Shown here: positions 58,819-64,000 of the stretch, one piece after another
Position numbering within the stretch: position 1 is the stretch's first letter
Layout of the letters: every line of letters begins with the position of its first letter
NCBI GenBank assembly: GCA_031772625.1
Contig: CM062818.1
Span: 1,282,768,277 to 1,282,832,276 of the forward strand
DNA from: Pinus tabuliformis
Lineage: Eukaryota; Streptophyta; Pinopsida; Pinales; Pinaceae
Direction of reading: 5' to 3'
DNA: 64,000 nucleotides
Made by a program: the position numbers and the translations under genes
The notes under the pieces: model-generated
Database searches by the model: none
What the model saw: only the letters and a program-made list of their open reading frames with translations
Told to the model about the DNA's origin: nothing

Positions 58819-59966
58819 GGGATCATCATAATGTCTCTCTCAGATTTAGGTATGGAAGGACCTTCTAAAATATCCATGTCATCACTTTCCTTCTTAGGAC
58901 GAGGAGGCAGATGAAGGTTCCTTGCTTTCCCAAGGGAAACATCTTCATCGAACGTTAAATCCCTACTAATTTCAACCTTTCTTTGACCAGTAATATATAT
59001 TCTAAATGTTTTGGAATCTTCACAATAATCAACAAACATACCTTTTCTTTTAGTGGCTTCCAACTTGTTTATTTTATCTTTCAATGCATGGAAATATTCA
59101 GGGCAACAAAATATACGGAGGTGACGAATGTCAGGCTTGACACCTGTGAATACTTCTTCAGGAGGCTTGTTGTCTAATGCTTGATGAGGCACCATGTTTT
59201 GAACGTATACTTTTGTATTTGTTGCTTCTCCCTAAAGGAACTTTGGTATTTTTTGATCATGAATCATGGCTAAGACAAATTCCACAATAGACCTATTCTT
59301 TCCCTCAACCACTCCATTTTGTTTAGGATTATAAGGCACAATTGTCTCCTTCTTGATGCCTTCCTTCTTGCAAAAATCTACGAATTCGTTTGAAATATAC
59401 TCTCCACCATTGTCAGACCTAAATACCTTAATTTTCTTCCCCGTTTGATTTTTGACCAAAGCCTTGAAGTCCTTGAATAAATCGAAGTCCTCATCGTTAT
59501 TCTTCAAGTAATATATCCAAGTCTTCTTTGAGAAATCATCGATGAAGGTTATGTAATAGAGATGGCCACCAAGAGAATGTATGGGCATCGATCCACATAT
59601 GTTAGAATGAATGAGTTGGAGGAAGTCATTACTCTCGTTCTTGCTAGAGGGGAATGTTCCCCTTGTATTCTTTCCATTGGCACATCCTGGACATAATCCA
59701 TCATGTTGGGCTTGAACGTCAGGAATCCCAAAGACCAACTTTTTCAATTTTGGAAGAGATTCATAGTGGAGATGAGCTAATCTATGGTGCCACAACTTGA
59801 TTTGATGATTAGTTTCATGGATCATTGCTTGAATGGGTCTTCTAGTGACTCTATAGAGTCCTTCAAATCTAGACCCCAATGTGAAAGCATCTCTCATAGA
59901 GGATCCCATAGGCCAAGTAAGTATTTTTCCTTTGATGAAGGCCACTCTTATTCCTTTGTCCTCCAA
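58746..59966 (-). pseudogene. Copia integrase with GAG-pre-integrase domain, first catalytic Asp lost
   Basis: The zinc-binding HHCC region reads LWHHRLAHLHYESL and CPGC. In the catalytic core the first block reads LIHSNICGSM where HSD is normal, so the first Asp is Asn. The second, FRSDNGGEY, and the third, NGVVEGKNRS, are kept. The C-terminal part continues at 59195-58746 with HQALDNKPPEEVFTGVKPD, HLRIFCC and KRKGMFVDY, in a different frame. Confidence 0.9.
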
Positions 59967-59980
59967 TGCAGATATAAATA

Positions 59981-60220
59981 CTAAATATTCTTCAATCCCG
60001 ACACATACATCACATCTTGAAGCAAAAAAGATTCCCCGTAGTCCAAATGAAATTTAATAGAACCAAAGCCTTTAATGAGATGAGTGGAGTTGTCCCCAAG
60101 AACAACCTTCAAATTGTACTCCCTCTCTATCAAGTTGGAGAGAAAATATTTATACCCAAAGAAATTATTAGAGGCCCCACTATGAACCAACCAACTATCC
60201 TAAGTATCTAGAGGAGAGGA
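59981..60220 (-). pseudogene. Copia protease, catalytic Asp replaced by His
   Basis: The frame gives SWLVHSGASNNF, where the family has W-x-x-DSGAS, so GAT has become CAT at the catalytic aspartate. A TAG lies five codons before. Downstream is KVVLGDNSTHLIKGFG. The enzyme could not be active. Confidence 0.8.
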
Positions 60221-60423
60221 ACTAGAAAGTGAAAAAATAAGGTTATATTCAAATTGATTAGTAGCAACGTTACTTTCATACCTAGTATTTCTTGATTTCT
60301 TTTGAGGACAATGTTCTTCATTGTGATCATTCAAATCATCTCTTCTTCTTCTTTCATCTCTTCATTATGATCATCTCCTCTTCTTTGATTATTAAACATG
60401 TTATGGTTGCCTCTAGTGTTGTA

Positions 60424-61300
60424 TCATGCCACATTGTTCTTCTCAGGGTAGTCTTGAGCATAGTGACCTTTCTTTTGACAATTGTAACATTCAACGTACG
60501 ATGATTCCTTGTCTCTTCAATTCCTTCTATTTGAATTTAGAGGAGGAGGCTTCCCTGAACTTGATGAATATCATTTTCCTTTATTTTTCTTGTTACGAAT
60601 GATGAAAGCAGTGGGCTCTCCTTCTTCATGCTTTTGTATCTTGCCCCTTGAGATCATCCTTGATTCTTCTTGAGTAAGTTTTCCAACGAACTCATCAAAT
60701 GACGGGAAACTATTGTTATTACTTGTGGTATTCATGAAGGTTTCCAAAATAGGATGGAGACCTCTAAGAGTTAATAAAACCAGCTCCTTGTCATGCACAA
60801 TTTCCCCAACTCTTTGTAATTTATCTCTAAGACGAGATATCCTCATAATGTAGGATTATACAGATTCTCCTTTATTCATCTTCATATCTTTGAGTTGATC
60901 TTTCTAGGAGATGATTTCATTCAAATTGTTGACTTCATACATGTCGACCAGCTTATCATACATCTTCTTATACTTATTTAAATTTCCAACATATGCAAGT
61001 AAATGATCTTGTAAACCATAAACTATATTTTTCTTTGCTTTTAACTCACCTTTCTTGTACTTGGTATTGGAAGTAGCAGGAACATTCTCTGGAGGCTCGG
61101 GGAATTTTCCTTATATGTACTCCAAAAGATCATTGTCCTCTAATATGATTTCCAACCTGATCTTCTAAGTAGCAAATTTAGATGAGTTACCCAACTTCTC
61201 ATTTTCCTTGAAGTAAGAAGTAGACATCTTAACTTGATTAGATAGTCTCCTTTAAATTTTTGAAAGACGATTCCTTCAACTATTGGCTCCTTTGGTCTTG
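60424..61300 (-). pseudogene. gag: Copia Gag with damaged zinc knuckle
   Basis: The UBN2-type core is at 60846-60571 (LRDKLQRVGEIVHDKELVLL, GLHPILETF, FVGKLTQEESRM). The zinc knuckle near 60495-60424 reads CYNCQKKGHYAQDYP, with the last Cys replaced by Tyr, and is followed by a TGA. Upstream, toward 61300, the N-terminal region is broken. Confidence 0.8.
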
Positions 61301-61312
61301 TCCTTCACCTTA

Positions 61313-61324
61313 GCTCTAATACCA
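61313..61324 (-). promoter_or_regulatory. Copia primer binding site
   Basis: The - strand reads TGGTATTAGAGC directly after the LTR end, one base different from the initiator-Met primer site TGGTATCAGAGC. Confidence 0.88.
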
Positions 61325-62279
61325 TGTTAATTTTTGCACTGCTCTATGTTGTTTCAATTACTTTAGCCCAATTCAATCATTCAATTAGAAATCTTTTAGT
61401 ACCAATTAGTTCTTCCAATAAATAATTAAGTAAATGAAGATAGAATAGTAAATGCAATGATAATAGAATATAATCAACACATCAACAAGAGACACCAATT
61501 TGGTCAAAGACCTGGGAAAAAGCCCACAGGGGGAAAACCCTTTGAAATTCTTCTTCTATTAGATTGTCTTCAAATGTTCATTATAGAGTACAATGAGCCT
61601 AAGTCCATAAATAAAATGAAATTAAACAATATAACCAACCAATATCCAAAATATAAGTCAATAGTCAAATCTGGTCAACTGGCATAAAGTCTGCAATTCT
61701 GAAAGAGTCGATAGCAATCCGTGTGCCCTAACTAGTTCTTTAGTCAACGGTCAAACAAACCTTCAAGAGATCAGTAAAAAACCCACAACTTCAACCTCAA
61801 TTGATGGTCCAAGTCATCCCAAAATAGTTAACAAAAATCCAGTCAAACTCGATCAAAGGAGAGAGAAAACTATGCGGATAAGTCTACAATTTCTTCTACA
61901 GTCAATCCAATTCAAACACCTCGATTTATGTGCCAAAAATTGTAGCTTCCCTAAATAGAAATTCCCTCAAAATATCAAATCAAAAATCAACCTAGAAATT
62001 CAAAGTCACTGTTGGTCAACATTGGACAAAGTTGCAGAACTGCTTCAAATTTCAGCCACCTGTAATTTGTCTTTGTTTTAGCCCACACATGTGAAGAGAC
62101 CCTGCAATTTTGTATGAACCAATGAGGAGAGGAGAGAGAAGATGTGTGAATTGTTGAGTGTCCAAATAAGGTGGAGGTCACTTGTATTTATAGGAGTTGG
62201 AGGAGTTTTTCCTCTAGGCCAACCTAACCAAATGTCATATTGTGGGCTTCACATAAAAAATACACATTCCCTTATCTGA
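61325..62279 (-). repeat. Copia 5' LTR, truncated by insertion
   Basis: It aligns with 25342 to about 26298 in the same orientation until TTCCCTTATC, then stops at the Tat-type LTR start. A TATAAATA box on the - strand lies at 62185-62192, inside the stretch best conserved between the two copies. Confidence 0.85.
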
Positions 62280-62525
62280 TGTAACACCCTCCTCCCACAT
62301 TGTTATAGACATTTTTGTGCCTTACAGCTCTAAGCATGAAATGTCCATAAACCAAGGGATCCTAAGTCCCTAAAAGTGTTGTTCTTGCCCCTAAAGGAAC
62401 AAGGTCAACAAACTACAGCTTCTCCCAGAAGTTCTCCACCAGAAACTGCTCAAAATCAGTCAAACCAGGATCATTTCAGCTGCTCCACTAGCTACCTGCG
62501 TTGCATAGCACCCCAGTACACTAGC

Positions 62526-62547
62526 TAGGTGCGTTGCAACGCACCTA
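62526..62547. repeat. 22-bp perfect palindrome in the LTR
   Basis: TAGGTGCGTTG is followed immediately by its reverse complement. Related GCGTTG/CAACGC words recur at 62497, 63672, 63700 and 63728. Confidence 0.9.
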
Positions 62548-62769
62548 AATGCACTACCAGGGTGCGCTGAGCGGGAAATGACAAATGGCAGTGCCATTCC
62601 GCGAGGTGGAAAGACAATGGAAGCTTCCAGAATCTTCCTCCATGACACTTGCCTCACTGAGTTCGACCAAGGATGAGTAAGAGGCTCTCAGCCTCCAAGT
62701 GGAAGCAAGAACTGACAGAGAGAAGCCACTAGTCAGATGGCAAGCTGACTCATCCTCTTTGCATACATC

Positions 62770-62778
62770 TATATATGG
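62770..62778 (+). promoter_or_regulatory. TATA box of the Tat-type LTR
   Basis: TATATATGG lies 490 bases into the LTR and 200 bases before AATAAA. A start site about 30 bases downstream would give a short R region. Confidence 0.6.
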
Positions 62779-62971
62779 ATCCCTCATCCCAGAGATCCAG
62801 AGGCTGGAATTTTGTACATTGCAGAGAATTGCTGTTGGTTTTGAGATTGAGATCAGTGCATTGGGTGATTTATGCTTTGTTGGAGGTGAAGAAGGGATTC
62901 CTTTGCTGGGAGGTTGATGCTGGATCGGGACTCACTTGGTTGTATCTCCTCCTGGATCTCCTTGTTATATC

Positions 62972-62977
62972 AATAAA
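62972..62977 (+). terminator. Polyadenylation signal of the Tat-type LTR
   Basis: AATAAA is followed by AATATTTGAG. Its position after the TATA box marks the likely end of R. Confidence 0.5.
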
Positions 62978-63345
62978 AATATTTGAGTTTCTCCTATATG
63001 CTTGTGTATCATTGATGCTTGTTACATTTGTATGTTTAGCTTAAATCTGATCCTAAGCTATTTATGAATATAAATCCATGTCTTTGTGTAGTTTTCTTCT
63101 TCTGTGATCTTACAGGAACTTGGTGAAGCTGGGCAAGTAAGGGAGCAGGTAGCTGGAAGCTGTCAAAGAGGAGAGAGATTGGATCAAAGGACTAGCGCAA
63201 GACACAGGTTGGTTCATCCTATTCCTCTTCGTTTATAATTCATAAAGAAGAATATAAAAGTAGTTTTCTCTGTTTGTTGCTAAGGCACTGTCACACCTTA
63301 GTGGGATAGGATCGTTCTGAATAGACACTTTTCCCCACAAAAAAA

Positions 63346-63364
63346 TGGCGACTCCGCTGGGGAC
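63346..63364 (+). promoter_or_regulatory. Primer binding site, tRNA-Arg type
   Basis: TGGCGACTCCGCTGGGGAC follows the LTR after AAAAAA. This matches the primer-site type I know from Tat/Ogre elements, complementary to an arginine tRNA, and indicates the lineage and + orientation. Confidence 0.85.
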
Positions 63365-64000
63365 GATTGTCTAATTAGTTTATTTGTGTTTCTCTTGTTG
63401 TTTGTGTCATAGACTTAGAAGTAGCAATCGAACTGCATTTGCCATTTACAAATGCAAAGTAGACACCTGCTACTTCAATCCATTCACTGGATCTGTTTAT
63501 GATTTGAACAGTGGATTCACAAATGATCTGATTGCCCTTTGTGATAGCTCTTAGTCCTCCTTTAAATCATCCCTCTGATTGTACCTTACTGATTGCTTTT
63601 ACTCGGCCAAAAACCATAGATTAAACTGCAAACCGTGACCCAGAACCTGAATAGAAGTCTCGTTTCTGCCCCAACGCAGGCTCTGTGAAGAGGTTCTGCA
63701 TTTCAACGCAGGTCCCGAGAAGGCTACCTGCGCTGCAATTTAGTTTCTCTGTGCAACAGGTGCGCTGATCAGCCTTTGCCCTGTGCAGCTGAGGTTCTTT
63801 GCTTCACTTTTTCCAGTTTTGTCTCTGATTTTTGCAGCCTGTGATCAGTGTGTGTACCTGTCTGAAAACTCCTTTTCTTTGCCTTAATTCCGCTTCCTTT
63901 GTACAAAAATACTGTAGGTGTTTTTGTGTGTTTGTGGCATCATTTACAGTTTTCCATTGCAAAAGTGAAATAGTCATGCTGTCGTCCTCCGATTTAGATC
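63365..64000 (+). other. Leader of the Tat-type element, runs off window
   Basis: No coding region is reached. The stretch has repeated CAACGCAGG words (63672, 63700) and CTACCTGCGCTGCA (63724), echoing the LTR palindrome. Gag should begin beyond the window. Confidence 0.6.

Larger units (their letters stand above)
56400..62279 (-). mobile_element. Degenerate Ty1/Copia retrotransposon
   Basis: On the - strand the order is 5' LTR (62279-61325), primer site, gag, protease, integrase, reverse transcriptase and RNase H, which is the Copia gene order. Every domain is broken by stops or frameshifts. The 5' LTR is cut by a Tat-type element at 62280, so its start is beyond the window. The 3' LTR is not intact next to it: only a ~100-bp similarity is found at 56410-56510, while a longer LTR copy lies 30 kb away at 25342. 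Confidence 0.85.
62280..63339 (+). repeat. 5' LTR of a Tat-type (Ty3/gypsy) retrotransposon
   Basis: The LTR starts TGTAACACCC and ends CCCCACA, six bases before the primer site, for 1060 bp. It has a TATA box (TATATATGG at 62770) and an AATAAA signal at 62972-62977, giving a sensible U3-R-U5 order. It interrupts the Copia LTR. The 5 bases before it are TCTGA; the matching duplication would be beyond 64000. Confidence 0.85.

Overview
The window is a stretch of nuclear DNA from a seed plant with a large, repeat-rich genome. I see no intact ordinary cellular gene. The plant assignment rests on four things: an L1-type LINE ORF2 that carries both a zf-RVT zinc-binding region and a C-terminal RNase H; a Helitron that encodes RPA beside its Rep/helicase; a Tat-type LTR end with a tRNA-Arg-like primer site; and Copia remains with a tRNA-iMet-type primer site. 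A gymnosperm is a reasonable guess from the long nests of old elements and the very AT-rich spacers, but that is inference.

Layout. From 1 to 4253 lies the 3' part of a LINE with an unbroken ORF. From 6187 to 19203 is a gag-only LTR retrotransposon on the + strand with LTRs of about 2.57 kb. Its left LTR is split by a second gag-only LTR retrotransposon (6822-12837, - strand). That inner element encodes an intact 433-residue protein with a coiled coil, a G-patch and two CCHC zinc knuckles, and it is the most unusual object in the window. From 19204 to 22640 there are a small SINE with a perfect 13-bp target duplication, two ~1.1-kb direct repeats, and a long palindrome centred on a MITE-like hairpin. 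From 24240 to 25340 is a decayed reading frame on the - strand, and 25342 to about 26610 is a copy of a Copia LTR.

From 27670 to 53080 there is a heavily decayed element with a gag-like and coiled-coil reading frame (28963-29847 continued at 37385-39411). It was split by an LTR element without pol (29848-37384, - strand), which in turn carries a 1.1-kb solo LTR (35285-36404) with a perfect TGCAT target duplication. A Helitron on the - strand (about 43199-51531) carries broken Rep/helicase and RPA genes. Microsatellites inside a 131-bp-armed inverted repeat lie at 54.9-55.5 kb. The right end is a broken Copia element on the - strand (57273-62279). Its 5' LTR is interrupted at 62280 by a Tat-type LTR retrotransposon that runs off the window at 64000.

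Most elements are non-autonomous or dead and would need enzymes supplied by relatives elsewhere in the genome. The LINE ORF2 and the G-patch protein are the only two long frames without a visible break. In the oldest coding relic nearly all premature stops can be explained as glutamine codons changed by C-to-T, mostly to TAG. This fits long-term cytosine methylation of silenced repeats. Coordinates of LTR ends were set by eye from paired copies and TG...CA termini; percent identities were not calculated.
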